Of a stretch of DNA of 64,000 bases, positions 53,847 through 62,243 are shown piece after piece. The stretch is from Bacillaceae bacterium (GTDB taxonomy: Bacteria > Bacillota > Bacilli > JACDOE01): contig JACDOE010000001.1 of the NCBI GenBank assembly GCA_017656255.1, positions 747,205-811,204 of the forward strand. Direction: 5' to 3'. The position numbers were made by a program, and so were the translations under genes. The number at the start of each line of letters is the position of its first letter. Position 1 is the first letter of the stretch. The notes under the pieces are model-generated. The model made no database searches. It had not been told where the DNA came from and saw nothing but the letters and a program-made list of their open reading frames with translations.

Positions 53847-55907
53847 TTAATCCAGTATCTTATTTTCAAAAATACCACGTGATTTAAGGTAATTGTTCAG
53901 GGGCAGATACTCCGGATCGGTCCAGAAATCCGGCGCCTGGACCAGCTCTGAAGCTTCCTGCCTGGCAACCTCCAGGGCTTTGTAATCCCTGGTAATATCA
54001 GCGATTTTAAAATCGGGAAGCCCGCTCTGTTTGGTGCCGAAGAAATCACCTGGACCCCGCAGTTGCAGGTCTCTTCGGGATACTTCAAAGCCGTCCGTGG
54101 TTTCCGTCATGACTCTCATCCGTTCTTTCCCTTCTTCCGTGGATGGATCAGCGATCAGAATACAATAAGCCTGATCCTGTCCTCTGCCCACTCGACCTCT
54201 CAACTGATGAAGTTGAGCCAGACCGAACCGTTCCGCATCATAGATCACCATCACCGTGGCATTGGGGACGTTGACCCCAACTTCGACCACCGTGGTGGAT
54301 ACGAGAATTTTAACCCGATTGGCGGCGAAGGCTTCCATGACCTGTTCCTTGTCGGATTGGTTCAACCTGCCGTGCAGGAGGCCCACCTGGTGTTGCGGAA
54401 AAAATTCCGTTAGCCGGGCATGGATATCGATAGCATTCTGGACATCCAGCTTGTCCGATTCTTCGATCAGCGGACAGATGACATATGCCTGCCTGCCCTT
54501 GTTTACCTCTTTTTCAATAAACGCCACTACACGATCAAACATATCCGGGCGAACCCAGTAGGTTTCAACCGGCTTTCGACCTTCCGGCATCTGATCGATG
54601 GTGGAAACGTCCATATCTCCGAAAGCGGTGATGGCAAGGGTCCTGGGAATGGGAGTCGCTGTCATAAAAAGCACATCCGGGTGAAGCCCCTTTTCCCGTA
54701 AAATACGACGCTGTTCTACGCCGAAACGATGCTGTTCATCCGTAATAACCAGCCCCAGATTATGAAAATAGACATCCTTCTGGATTAAAGCATGGGTCCC
54801 CACGATGACATCGATAAAGCCCATCTGCAGTTGACCCAGTATATCCTGACGCTGCCGGGCCGTCAGGCGCCCGGATAAAAGAGCGACTTCAATACCGTGG
54901 GGAGTCAGCAGTTCTTTCAACGATTGCACATGCTGCTCGGCCAGTATTTCTGTGGGCACCATCAAGGCTCCCTGATAACCGGCTTTAACCGAGGCATAAA
55001 GAGCAATGGCGGCGACCACAGTTTTGCCGGATCCCACATCTCCCTGTAGCAGTCGATTCATCGCGGACGGCGCTTTCAGATCATCCAGGATTTCTTTGAC
55101 CACCCTTTTCTGTGCCTCTGTCAGGGAAAAAGGCAGTTCTGAGACAAATCGGCGGACCGCATCCATCGGGATCGGTTGTGCGGCGCCTTTCGTTTCTTTC
55201 TTGGTGATGTAACGATAGGACTGCATTTTCAGTTGAAACAAAAACAGTTCTTCAAAGGCCAGCCGTCTTCTCGCCTGTTTTCCCCTGGCAGTGTCAGTCG
55301 GAAAGTGAATTTCCCGGATGGCTTCTTTTCGCGGCATGAGTTTGTATTTTTGCATGAGTGAAGTGGGCAGAATTTCCTCGATAGCCTGTCCATACTGGTC
55401 AAAAGCCCGGGTAATCCAGTTACGGATCTGCCGGGAAGAGATGGAGCCGGTTGATGAATAAACCGGCTGTATCGTTTCTTCCAGTTCACTTTTCGCTTTG
55501 TCGCCAATATGATGTTCGGTAACCGTCAGATGCATCCGTCTCCGGTCCCATTTTCCGGTCAACAGGATTTCTCTGCCGGTTTGCAGTTGTTTTTTTAAAA
55601 AGTGACGATTAAACCAGACAGCCGTAAAGACGATGCCGTCAGCCATCACTCTGACGGCGAGACGGGACTTCTTTTTCCCGTAAAAACGGATACTGGGTTG
55701 CGAATGGATCACGCCCTTAACGGTGATTTTCTCGCCGTCAGCTGCCTGGTGAAGGTCCTTGATCCGGTAATCGTCATACCGGTAAGGATAATACTCGAGC
55801 AGTTCGCCGATGGTTTCAATCCCCATTGTTTTCAAATGCTCAGCCTGTTTCTCCCCCACTCCCTTAATCGCAGTGACAGACTGATTCAATGTATGTTCCA
55901 CCTTCAT
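53847..55907 (-). CDS. recG: ATP-dependent DNA helicase RecG
   Basis: RecG regresses stalled forks and processes branched DNA. The 686-residue protein has the N-terminal wedge/OB domain (about 1-230) and a superfamily 2 helicase core with Walker A LQGDVGSGKTVVAAIAL (about 288-304), DEQH box (VITDEQHRFGV), TATPIPRT, and QLRGRVGRGQ, followed by the RecG signature GPGDFFGTKQSGLPDFKIAD. It starts two bases after the sdaAA stop, so it is coupled with that gene. No convincing ribosome binding site precedes the ATG. Confidence 0.97.
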   Translation of the reverse strand: MKVEHTLNQSVTAIKGVGEKQAEHLKTMGIETIGELLEYYPYRYDDYRIKDLHQAADGEKITVKGVIHSQPSIRFYGKKKSRLAVRVMADGIVFTAVWFNRHFLKKQLQTGREILLTGKWDRRRMHLTVTEHHIGDKAKSELEETIQPVYSSTGSISSRQIRNWITRAFDQYGQAIEEILPTSLMQKYKLMPRKEAIREIHFPTDTARGKQARRRLAFEELFLFQLKMQSYRYITKKETKGAAQPIPMDAVRRFVSELPFSLTEAQKRVVKEILDDLKAPSAMNRLLQGDVGSGKTVVAAIALYASVKAGYQGALMVPTEILAEQHVQSLKELLTPHGIEVALLSGRLTARQRQDILGQLQMGFIDVIVGTHALIQKDVYFHNLGLVITDEQHRFGVEQRRILREKGLHPDVLFMTATPIPRTLAITAFGDMDVSTIDQMPEGRKPVETYWVRPDMFDRVVAFIEKEVNKGRQAYVICPLIEESDKLDVQNAIDIHARLTEFFPQHQVGLLHGRLNQSDKEQVMEAFAANRVKILVSTTVVEVGVNVPNATVMVIYDAERFGLAQLHQLRGRVGRGQDQAYCILIADPSTEEGKERMRVMTETTDGFEVSRRDLQLRGPGDFFGTKQSGLPDFKIADITRDYKALEVARQEASELVQAPDFWTDPEYLPLNNYLKSRGIFENKILD

Positions 55908-55909
55908 CG

Positions 55910-56797
55910 TCAGGCATCTGGTGATTTACCAAAAATTTTTTCTTTCAACGCCTGGCCGGTGGGGGTAGCGGCCAGTCCTCCGAGTGCTGTTTCTTTCAGG
56001 GCGTTGGGCATCATGTTTCCCACACGATACATGGCCTCGATCACTTCATCAACGGGGACCACGCTTTCGATCCCGGCCAGGGCCATATCCGCCGATACCA
56101 TCGCCGTGGACGCCCCCAATGCATTCCGTTTGACACAGGGGACTTCCACCAGACCGGCGACAGGATCACAAACGAGGCCCAGCAAATTCTTCAGGGAAAT
56201 GGCAACCGCTTCGCCGGACTGGCGGGGTGTCCCACCGGCCATTTCGACGATTGCTGCCGCCGCCATGGCCGTCGCTGAACCGATCTCAGCCTGGCACCCC
56301 CCTGTCGCCCCGGCTATAAAGGAGTTGTTGGCGATCACATACCCGACTGCCCCTGCTGTGAACAGAAACCGGATCATTTCTTCCCTGGAGGCGTTCCGTT
56401 TTGCGGATACAGCGAACAGACATCCCGGTACGACCCCGGCTGATCCGGCAGTCGGAGTGGCACATATCGTTCCCATCGCCGCATTCACTTCGTTGGTGGC
56501 CATGGCCTGACTCACCGCATACAACAGTGTTTCTCCAGACAAAAAGTCATGTTGACGGATGTATTCCCGCAGTTTTCTGGCGTCTCCTCCAGTGAGGCCG
56601 CTGTGAGATTTAACCTCTTCATTCAGCCCCCTGTGAATGGCCTGCTCCATCACTTCCAGATTCCGGCTCATTTCTTCCATTACGTCGTCCCGGGTACGTT
56701 CCGACTGGGCCATTTCATCCTCAATCATGATTTCGGAAATGGGCTTATTTTCCTTTTCCGCCAGGTCAACCAGTTCTTTAATGGATTGAAATCTCAA
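55910..56797 (-). CDS. sdaAA: L-serine dehydratase, alpha subunit
   Basis: The 4Fe-4S alpha chain converts L-serine to pyruvate and ammonia. The 295-residue protein has the iron-sulfur cysteines in TICATPTAGSAG, LVCDPVAGLVEVPC (about 140 and 215-228) and the AIEINGATGGCQ-like segment IAGATGGCQAEIGSATAMAAA. TTG start after AAGGGTGG. It lies 24 bases after sdaAB and just before recG, as in Bacillus. Confidence 0.96.
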   Translation of the reverse strand: MRFQSIKELVDLAEKENKPISEIMIEDEMAQSERTRDDVMEEMSRNLEVMEQAIHRGLNEEVKSHSGLTGGDARKLREYIRQHDFLSGETLLYAVSQAMATNEVNAAMGTICATPTAGSAGVVPGCLFAVSAKRNASREEMIRFLFTAGAVGYVIANNSFIAGATGGCQAEIGSATAMAAAAIVEMAGGTPRQSGEAVAISLKNLLGLVCDPVAGLVEVPCVKRNALGASTAMVSADMALAGIESVVPVDEVIEAMYRVGNMMPNALKETALGGLAATPTGQALKEKIFGKSPDA

Positions 56798-56821
56798 TGT
56801 GATTCCACCCTTCCCTTCTGT

Positions 56822-57484
56822 TTACGGAAATATGACAAACACATGATGGACATGAGGTAAATTAGAAATCTGATCCATAATCTGATCAGAAACCTTCTGG
56901 TCGGTTTCGATAATCATCAGGGCATCGTGTCCTCTGGATTTACGGGACATTTCCATTTTTCCGATATTGATCCGGTTATCGGCAAGTATACGAGCTACGG
57001 AGGCAATCATGCCAAACCGGTCCTCATGAAACACGATTAAGGCGGGAGAATTTCCGGACAGACTGATATCAAAACCGTTGATGTTAGTGATTTCGATTTT
57101 TCCACCGCCGATGGAAGAACCGGTCAGTTCAATCTCTCCCTCATCATCCATCAGCTTTATTGTTGCCGTATTGGGGTGATGCTGATTCTCCTCTAGGGGA
57201 ATGATTGTAATTTCGATTCCGGCTTCTTCGGCAATTTTGAGAGAATCGACGATCCGTCTGTCATGCGGATCAAAATCAAGGATACCACCGACAATAGCGA
57301 CGTCGGTCCCGTGTCCCTGATACGTTTTTGCAAAGGAACCATATAAATAGATTTCCGCTTTTTTGGGCTGTCGGTTGAACAGTTTCCGCGCAGCCCTGCC
57401 GATACGGGCGGCACCCGCTGTATGTGAACTGGACGGCCCGATCATCACTGGCCCGATGATATCAAACACGGAACGGTATTTCAT
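56822..57484 (-). CDS. sdaAB: L-serine dehydratase, beta subunit
   Basis: The 220-residue beta chain has SVFDIIGPVMIGPSSSHTAG at the N terminus and a C-terminal ACT domain (LIVFHEDRFGMIASVARILAD). It forms the active enzyme with SdaAA. Start ATG after AAGGGGG. A terminator lies upstream at 57505-57540, so the sda genes are transcribed apart from degV, unlike the continuous order in B. subtilis. Confidence 0.96.
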   Translation of the reverse strand: MKYRSVFDIIGPVMIGPSSSHTAGAARIGRAARKLFNRQPKKAEIYLYGSFAKTYQGHGTDVAIVGGILDFDPHDRRIVDSLKIAEEAGIEITIIPLEENQHHPNTATIKLMDDEGEIELTGSSIGGGKIEITNINGFDISLSGNSPALIVFHEDRFGMIASVARILADNRINIGKMEMSRKSRGHDALMIIETDQKVSDQIMDQISNLPHVHHVFVIFP

Positions 57485-57504
57485 GAACGTATGTTCCCCC
57501 TTAT

Positions 57505-57540
57505 AAAAAACATCCCTATCGATCAGACAGGAATGTTTTT
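57505..57540 (-). terminator. Terminator between degV and sdaAB
   Basis: AAAAACATCCCT / AGGAATGTTTTT form an imperfect stem with a loop of about 11 bases; on the minus strand it ends in TTTTTTATA. It lies between the degV stop and the sdaAB start. Confidence 0.75.
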
Positions 57541-57633
57541 ACTTCTTACCCTATTCATATTATCATAAACCGGAATAAGTTCACCAGATGTGGACACATC
57601 AGGTATTTTGTCTATAAAACCAGGAAACCGGTC

Positions 57634-58497
57634 TTAATGTTTCTGATCCATCAATACCGCCAGCACACCGGGACCGATATGCGCCCCGATCACCGGGCCC
57701 AGTTCGGACACGATGATTTCCTCATCTTCCCCGATCAACGCCTGCAGCTGCTGGCGGAACTGTTCCGCTTTCTCATGATTGTCAGAATGTAAGATAGCTA
57801 ACTCGACAGAGCCGTTCTCTTTCACATAGTGTTCACACAGCTCCAGAATACGTCTGACGGCCCGCTTGCTTCCCCTCACTTTGTCGAAAGCGTAAATTTC
57901 GCCGTCCAGATCCAGCGAGAGGATGGGTTTGACGTTTAAAAGGGTACCCAGCAGGGCGGACGCCTTTCCGATCCGGCCCCCTTTTTGCAAATATTCCAGG
58001 GTATCCACGATGAAATAAACTTGCTGGCTGACAATCATCTTTTCCACGAGTTCAACACATTCGTCACGACTTTTTCCCTGTTTGACCGCCTGGTCCAGTT
58101 TGACGATGATGTGGCCCAGCGCATAAGAAGCCTTTTTTGAATCCATAACAGTGATATCCATATCTTCCAGCATGGAACTGGCCAGATTGGCGGACTGGTA
58201 GGTTCCGCTCATCGCTGCCGACAGATGGACGGAAATGATTTGAACATCCGGTCCATGCTGTTCCGCCAGTTTCTTGTAGGCATCCACAAAATCCATCGGG
58301 GATGGCTGTGAGGTACTGGGAAGTTGCGCTTCCTGCGGCAGACGTTTATAAAACTCGGATGTGGTGATGGTTTGTCCATCCAGATAAGTATCTTCACCCA
58401 TATGAACTTTTAACGGAACAATGGTGACGTCCAGCTTTTCCAGAATGTGAGGAGGGATGTCAGCGGTACTGTCCGTCACAATACATACTTTCGACAT
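57634..58497 (-). CDS. DegV-family fatty-acid-binding protein (FakB-like)
   Basis: The 287-residue DegV protein binds a fatty acid that FakA phosphorylates to acyl-phosphate. It has the N-terminal VCIVTDSTADIP and STSQPSPMDF (substrate loop, about 60-69), and HLSAAMSGTYQSA (about 95-107) and GPVIGAHIGPG in the C-terminal part, all typical of FakB. It lies 43 bases after fakA, a natural kinase/carrier pair. A B. subtilis-like degV at this spot is not universal, so it may be a local addition. Confidence 0.9.
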   Translation of the reverse strand: MSKVCIVTDSTADIPPHILEKLDVTIVPLKVHMGEDTYLDGQTITTSEFYKRLPQEAQLPSTSQPSPMDFVDAYKKLAEQHGPDVQIISVHLSAAMSGTYQSANLASSMLEDMDITVMDSKKASYALGHIIVKLDQAVKQGKSRDECVELVEKMIVSQQVYFIVDTLEYLQKGGRIGKASALLGTLLNVKPILSLDLDGEIYAFDKVRGSKRAVRRILELCEHYVKENGSVELAILHSDNHEKAEQFRQQLQALIGEDEEIIVSELGPVIGAHIGPGVLAVLMDQKH

Positions 58498-58540
58498 ATC
58501 GATTTCACCTCATTTGATTATTCGATCCTACATCATGTTT

Positions 58541-60274
58541 CTATTCAATGGAAAAGATGAACGGATAGAGCGGCTGTCCACCGAAGCGGGATTCAACCTC
58601 CAGATAGGGATACTCCGTTTCCAGCCATTCCGTCAACTCGGAAACCATGCCTTCTTCCGCGTCATCACCCGTGATGATGGTCAGGATTTCATCTTCTTCC
58701 TCAATCATTTTAGAAAGCAACTGACGGGCCGTTTCCGTAATCTCGGCAGAAGTGGACAGAATCTGGCCATCGGCGATGCCGATATAATCCCCTTCTTTGA
58801 TGTCGAGGTCATCGATGGTTGTATCCCGAACGGCGTGGGTAATCTGCCCCGTTTTGACCAGGGACATGGCGTCTTCCATCGCTGCCTGGTTCGCCTCCGG
58901 ATCAAGATCGGATTTAAAAGCGAGCATTGCGGAGATCCCCTGCGGTACCGTTTTGGAGGGAATGACCACAGCGGGGACATCCAGTAAATCGGCCGCCTGT
59001 TCTGCCGCCATTACAATATTGTTGTTATTGGGCAAAATGATAATGTTTTCCGCGTTCAATTCCCGTGCTACGGCCACGATATCTTCCGTACTGGGGTTCA
59101 TCGTCTGTCCGCCTTCAACAATCTTGTCCACACCGAGGCTCTGAAAAATTTCGGCGATTCCCTTTCCGGCTACAACGGCAATGATTCCATATGGGACTGT
59201 CTTGACCGGAACCGGGTTTTCATCCTGAGCCGATTCCGGTTTTGTTGCCGGTGTCTGAGGTTGCTTTTTCTGCTCTCGGTCCACAATGGTCTCATACTGT
59301 TCTCTCATATTTTCGATTTTAATTTTCTGCAGACTGCCATATTGCTGTGCCAGATTGAGAGCCTCTCCAGGATGTTCAGCATGAATATGTATTTTGACCA
59401 GTTCATCATCGGAAACAACCAGCAATGAATCGCCAATTCGGCTCAATTCTTCACGAAACTTATGTTCATCAAATTCGACGTATTCACCGGGTCCGTATCC
59501 CAGATGTATCATAAATTCGGTACAGTAACCGTATTCAATGTCCCCGGCATCCATATCCAGCATTGTCTGGGCATGAACTTGCTCCACCATGTCCGCCAGG
59601 GGGTCGTCCTGCTCAGACGGGGATTTCATATCCGTAAGCGTATCCCAGTCTGTTTCTTCGCCTTTGAGACAGGCGAGAAAACCCTCATAAATGTAAACCA
59701 GGCCCTGTCCGCCGGAATCAACCACACCGACTTCCCTGAGTACTGGCAATAATTCCGGTGTTTTTTGCAGTGACTTTTGCGCTTCCTCCAGAGTCTTTTC
59801 CATGACCAGCACCAGGTCGTCACTTTTACTGACAAATGCCCTCGCCGCTTCAGCCGATTCCCTTGCTACCGTGAGGATGGTTCCTTCAACCGGTTTCATC
59901 ACCGCTTTGTAGGCGGTTTCAACCCCTTCCTGCAACGCTTCGGCAAATTGGCGGGCCGAAATCTCCTTCTGTTCTTTGACGGCTCGGCTAAAACCTCTGA
60001 ACAACTGAGACAAAATAACCCCGGAATTGCCCCGTGCGCCCATCAGGATCCCCCTGGACAGGGCTTTGGCTGCCTCACCGACGTGTCCGGTCGTTGTCTT
60101 TTTAAGTTCTTCAACACCGGAAGCAAACGACAGGTTCATATTGGTACCGGTATCCCCGTCAGGAACCGGAAATACATTCAGTGCATCTACTTTCTCTACA
60201 TTCTGATGAAGCCTTGCCGCTCCGGCATAGATCATCTGTCTAAATAAATCCGCGTTGATATGCTTATGTTCCAC
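58541..60274 (-). CDS. fakA: Fatty acid kinase subunit FakA (YloV, DAK-like)
   Basis: FakA phosphorylates fatty acids bound to FakB. The 577-residue protein has an N-terminal DhaL nucleotide-binding domain with FPVPDGDTGTNMNLSF (about 34-49) and GARGNSGVILSQLFRG (about 78-93), a middle domain, and a C-terminal DegV-like domain (LPNNNNIVMAAEQAADLL). GTG start after GGAGG. It follows yloU by 26 bases and precedes degV; together with plsX it feeds acyl-phosphate to phospholipid synthesis. Confidence 0.95.
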   Translation of the reverse strand: MEHKHINADLFRQMIYAGAARLHQNVEKVDALNVFPVPDGDTGTNMNLSFASGVEELKKTTTGHVGEAAKALSRGILMGARGNSGVILSQLFRGFSRAVKEQKEISARQFAEALQEGVETAYKAVMKPVEGTILTVARESAEAARAFVSKSDDLVLVMEKTLEEAQKSLQKTPELLPVLREVGVVDSGGQGLVYIYEGFLACLKGEETDWDTLTDMKSPSEQDDPLADMVEQVHAQTMLDMDAGDIEYGYCTEFMIHLGYGPGEYVEFDEHKFREELSRIGDSLLVVSDDELVKIHIHAEHPGEALNLAQQYGSLQKIKIENMREQYETIVDREQKKQPQTPATKPESAQDENPVPVKTVPYGIIAVVAGKGIAEIFQSLGVDKIVEGGQTMNPSTEDIVAVARELNAENIIILPNNNNIVMAAEQAADLLDVPAVVIPSKTVPQGISAMLAFKSDLDPEANQAAMEDAMSLVKTGQITHAVRDTTIDDLDIKEGDYIGIADGQILSTSAEITETARQLLSKMIEEEDEILTIITGDDAEEGMVSELTEWLETEYPYLEVESRFGGQPLYPFIFSIE

Positions 60275-60300
60275 AACAATCCTCCTATCTAAGCGGACCT

Positions 60301-60657
60301 TTAAATGTTACGTACGCCCTGTACGTAAACATTGACCTGGTCCACGTCCAGCCCAAGTGTTTTCTCAAGTGTATATTTTACTTTGTCCTGAACATTGTGA
60401 GCAACTTCGGAAATACGTGTCCCGTAACTGACAATGATATAAAGGTCGATGATGGTTTGTCCATCCTGTTCGCGCACTTCGACCCCTTTACTCATATTTT
60501 CTCTTCCAAGAAGCTCGGTGATTCCGTCTTTTAATGATTTCCGAGATGCCATACCCACAAGGCCATAACAGTCCATGGCTGCTCCACCTGCAAGGGTGGC
60601 GATGACTTCCGGGGAGATATCGATACGTCCCAGCGAATTTGTAATTTCAACGGTCAA
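60301..60657 (-). CDS. Asp23/Gls24-family envelope stress protein (YloU)
   Basis: A 118-residue Asp23/Gls24 protein: GRIDISPEVIATLAGGAAMD (about 10-29), CYGLVGMASRKS and VQDKVKYTLEKTLGLDVDQV. The start TTG at 60657 lies nine bases after GGAGG and aligns with YloU of B. subtilis; a TTG three codons upstream touches the ribosome binding site. The family is linked to envelope homeostasis. It leads the yloU-fakA-degV group, divergent from rpmB. Confidence 0.93.
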   Translation of the reverse strand: MTVEITNSLGRIDISPEVIATLAGGAAMDCYGLVGMASRKSLKDGITELLGRENMSKGVEVREQDGQTIIDLYIIVSYGTRISEVAHNVQDKVKYTLEKTLGLDVDQVNVYVQGVRNI

Positions 60658-60744
60658 ATTTGACAACCTCCTGCATCAGCAATGTCATTGTTATTCTTTC
60701 CAATTTTACTATAAACGGATTTATTTTAAAAGCTGTGCATGCCC

Positions 60745-60773
60745 TTGCTTTTTTGAGCACCCTGTGCTATGAT
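60745..60773 (+). promoter_or_regulatory. rpmB promoter
   Basis: Plus strand: TTGCTT (60745-60750), 17-base spacer, TATGAT (60768-60773), about 45 bases before the rpmB ATG, with GGAGGTG as the ribosome binding site. Confidence 0.65.
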
Positions 60774-60818
60774 ATGAAAAGTTTGTTAACGACACTGTCA
60801 ACACGGAGGTGTTAAAGA

Positions 60819-61007
60819 ATGGCTCGCAAATGCTTTGTTACCGGAAAAGGACCTTCTACGGGTAATAAAAGAAGTCACTCCAACCGTGCCAGCAAACGCC
60901 GCTGGGGAGCGAACGTGCAAAAAGTCCGGATTCTCGTTGACGGTAAGCCGAAACGTGTTTATGTCAGTGCCAAGGCACTTAAATCCGGAAAAGTTGAACG
61001 TGTATAA
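60819..61007 (+). CDS. rpmB: 50S ribosomal protein L28
   Basis: The 62-residue basic protein begins [20 protein letters not shown] and continues [18 protein letters not shown], the L28 signature. Only one cysteine is present in the N-terminal motif, so it is the C-minus, zinc-free form, in contrast to the zinc-binding L32 at 47075. It is one of the few plus-strand genes here. Its 3' untranslated region (61008-61150) has a tight hairpin ACTTGCC-CTTC-GGCAAGT (61059-61076) before the terminator. Confidence 0.97.
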   Translation: MARKCFVTGKGPSTGNKRSHSNRASKRRWGANVQKVRILVDGKPKRVYVSAKALKSGKVERV

Positions 61008-61152
61008 GTAAAGCCTGGTGATCACTGAACTTGCCTGTGAAACGGCAGTATAAAGAAAACTTGCCCTTCGGCAAGTACGGTGTCCAGGATTTCACGGTAT
61101 ATGCACAGATGTGGGTATGTTGAAATTATTCAAATACGGTATCCACAGACAA

Positions 61153-61187
61153 AAAAGCACCATGACGGGTGCTTTTCTTTTTTTCAT
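61153..61187. terminator. Bidirectional terminator between rpmB and spoVM
   Basis: AAAAAAGCACC / GGTGCTTTT with a six-base loop and T runs on both strands. The last bases overlap the spoVM stop codon. Confidence 0.88.
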
Positions 61188-61267
61188 TTATTTTTGCGAA
61201 ACATCCCCATGATTCCCTGAATAATCCCCCCGATAAATCTGGGAAGTTTGATGGTATAAAATCGCAT
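61184..61267 (-). CDS. spoVM: Stage V sporulation protein SpoVM
   Basis: A 27-residue amphipathic peptide, MRFYTIKLPRFIGGII then QGIMGMFRKNK, which matches SpoVM of B. subtilis (26 residues) nearly position by position: the FYTIKLP start, helix-breaking Pro9, the GG pair and the basic end. SpoVM recognises the convex forespore membrane and anchors SpoIVA during coat assembly. AAGGAGGG lies nine bases before the ATG. Its place beside rpmB is conserved in Bacillus. Confidence 0.95.
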   Translation of the reverse strand: MRFYTIKLPRFIGGIIQGIMGMFRKNK

Positions 61268-61280
61268 GAACACACCCTCC

Positions 61281-61466
61281 TTACCTCCAGAAATTCTGGG
61301 ATATAAACAAATACCAGCCGATAATCGTCATCGCCGCCCCGATCATCGCATACCAGAACCAGGTCGGCAACGTTTTAACCAGTATGGTGATCCCGATCGA
61401 AGCTGATATTACCCCGACGCCCCTGCGTAACCAGTTTCCTCTTCTTCGGTTTGTTCGAAACGCCAC
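61281..61466 (-). CDS. Small membrane protein of unknown function
   Basis: A 61-residue protein with a very basic N terminus (FRTNRRRGNWLRRG) and two hydrophobic stretches, ISASIGITILVKTL and FWYAMIGAAMTIIGWYLF, so one or two membrane segments. GTG start eight bases after GGGGG. It lies 13 bases upstream of spoVM on the same strand and may be cotranscribed. Thiamine pyrophosphokinase (thiN), which occupies the rpe-spoVM interval in B. subtilis, is absent; this gene sits in its place. Confidence 0.65.
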   Translation of the reverse strand: MAFRTNRRRGNWLRRGVGVISASIGITILVKTLPTWFWYAMIGAAMTIIGWYLFISQNFWR

Positions 61467-61550
61467 AGACAGGCACCCCCTGACCGGGCCAGTTTTACAA
61501 CACGAGTTATTAAATTATATTCATCATCTCGTAGATATGTGCCTATAAAT

Positions 61551-61582
61551 AAAAAAATCCGGTTTACCTGAATGTAAACCGG
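61551..61582 (-). terminator. Terminator after rpe
   Basis: Minus strand: CCGGTTTAC / GTAAACCGG with a six-base loop, then ATTTTTTT. It separates rpe from the small membrane-protein gene. Confidence 0.9.
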
Positions 61583-61593
61583 CCAGATTGGGA

Positions 61594-62241
61594 TTATCCC
61601 CGAATGGCGGCAATGGCATTTTCTCGGTCTTCCTGGTTGAAAACAGCAGAACCTGCCACCAGAATTTCAGCTCCCGCCTCCACGACCCGGGGAGCTGTTT
61701 CAGGATTGATGCCACCGTCTACTTCAATTTTGACATGGGATAGTCCCCTTTGCTCAAGGACTTGTTTCAACCGTTTGATTTTCGGTACCATGCCGGAAAT
61801 AAACTTTTGACCCCCGAATCCGGGATTGACGGTCATGATCAACACCATGTCGATGTCTTCGAGAACGTCTTCAATGGTGGTGATCGAGGTGGAAGGATTT
61901 AAAGCGACCCCGGCCCTGACCCCCTGATCTTTAATATGATGAATGGTACGATGCAGATGAGGACAGGCTTCCTGATGGACCGTGATGATATCGGCACCCT
62001 GTTTAGCAAATTCTGGAATGTACAGATCCGGATTTTCAATCATCAGATGCACGTCCAGAGGAAGCTCCGTCAGGGGTCTCACAGCCCCGACCACCAGAGG
62101 GCCGATGGTAATGTTGGGGACAAAATGACCGTCCATCACATCCACATGGATCCAGTCGGCTCCCCCTTTTTCAACATCCTGTATGTCTTCACCCAGTCTG
62201 GAAAAATCAGCTGATAAAATAGATGGTGCTATTTTAATCAA
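61594..62241 (-). CDS. rpe: Ribulose-phosphate 3-epimerase
   Basis: A TIM-barrel enzyme of the pentose phosphate pathway that interconverts ribulose-5-P and xylulose-5-P. The 215-residue protein has IAPSILSADFSRLGED, the metal-binding HVDVMDGHFVPN (about 33-44), HLMIENP, VNPGFGGQKF and EVDGGINPETA. TTG start after GGAGG. It begins two bases after the rsgA stop, so the two genes are coupled. Confidence 0.97.
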   Translation of the reverse strand: MIKIAPSILSADFSRLGEDIQDVEKGGADWIHVDVMDGHFVPNITIGPLVVGAVRPLTELPLDVHLMIENPDLYIPEFAKQGADIITVHQEACPHLHRTIHHIKDQGVRAGVALNPSTSITTIEDVLEDIDMVLIMTVNPGFGGQKFISGMVPKIKRLKQVLEQRGLSHVKIEVDGGINPETAPRVVEAGAEILVAGSAVFNQEDRENAIAAIRG

Positions 62242-62243
62242 GA

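Noticed and set aside
55602-56510. 302-codon plus-strand open frame
   Set aside because: Antisense to recG and sdaAA; the translation is Ala/Pro/Thr-rich as expected of a complementary frame.
61137-61146. Single TATCCACAG as a DnaA box
   Set aside because: One isolated one-mismatch site inside an untranslated region, with no related gene control.
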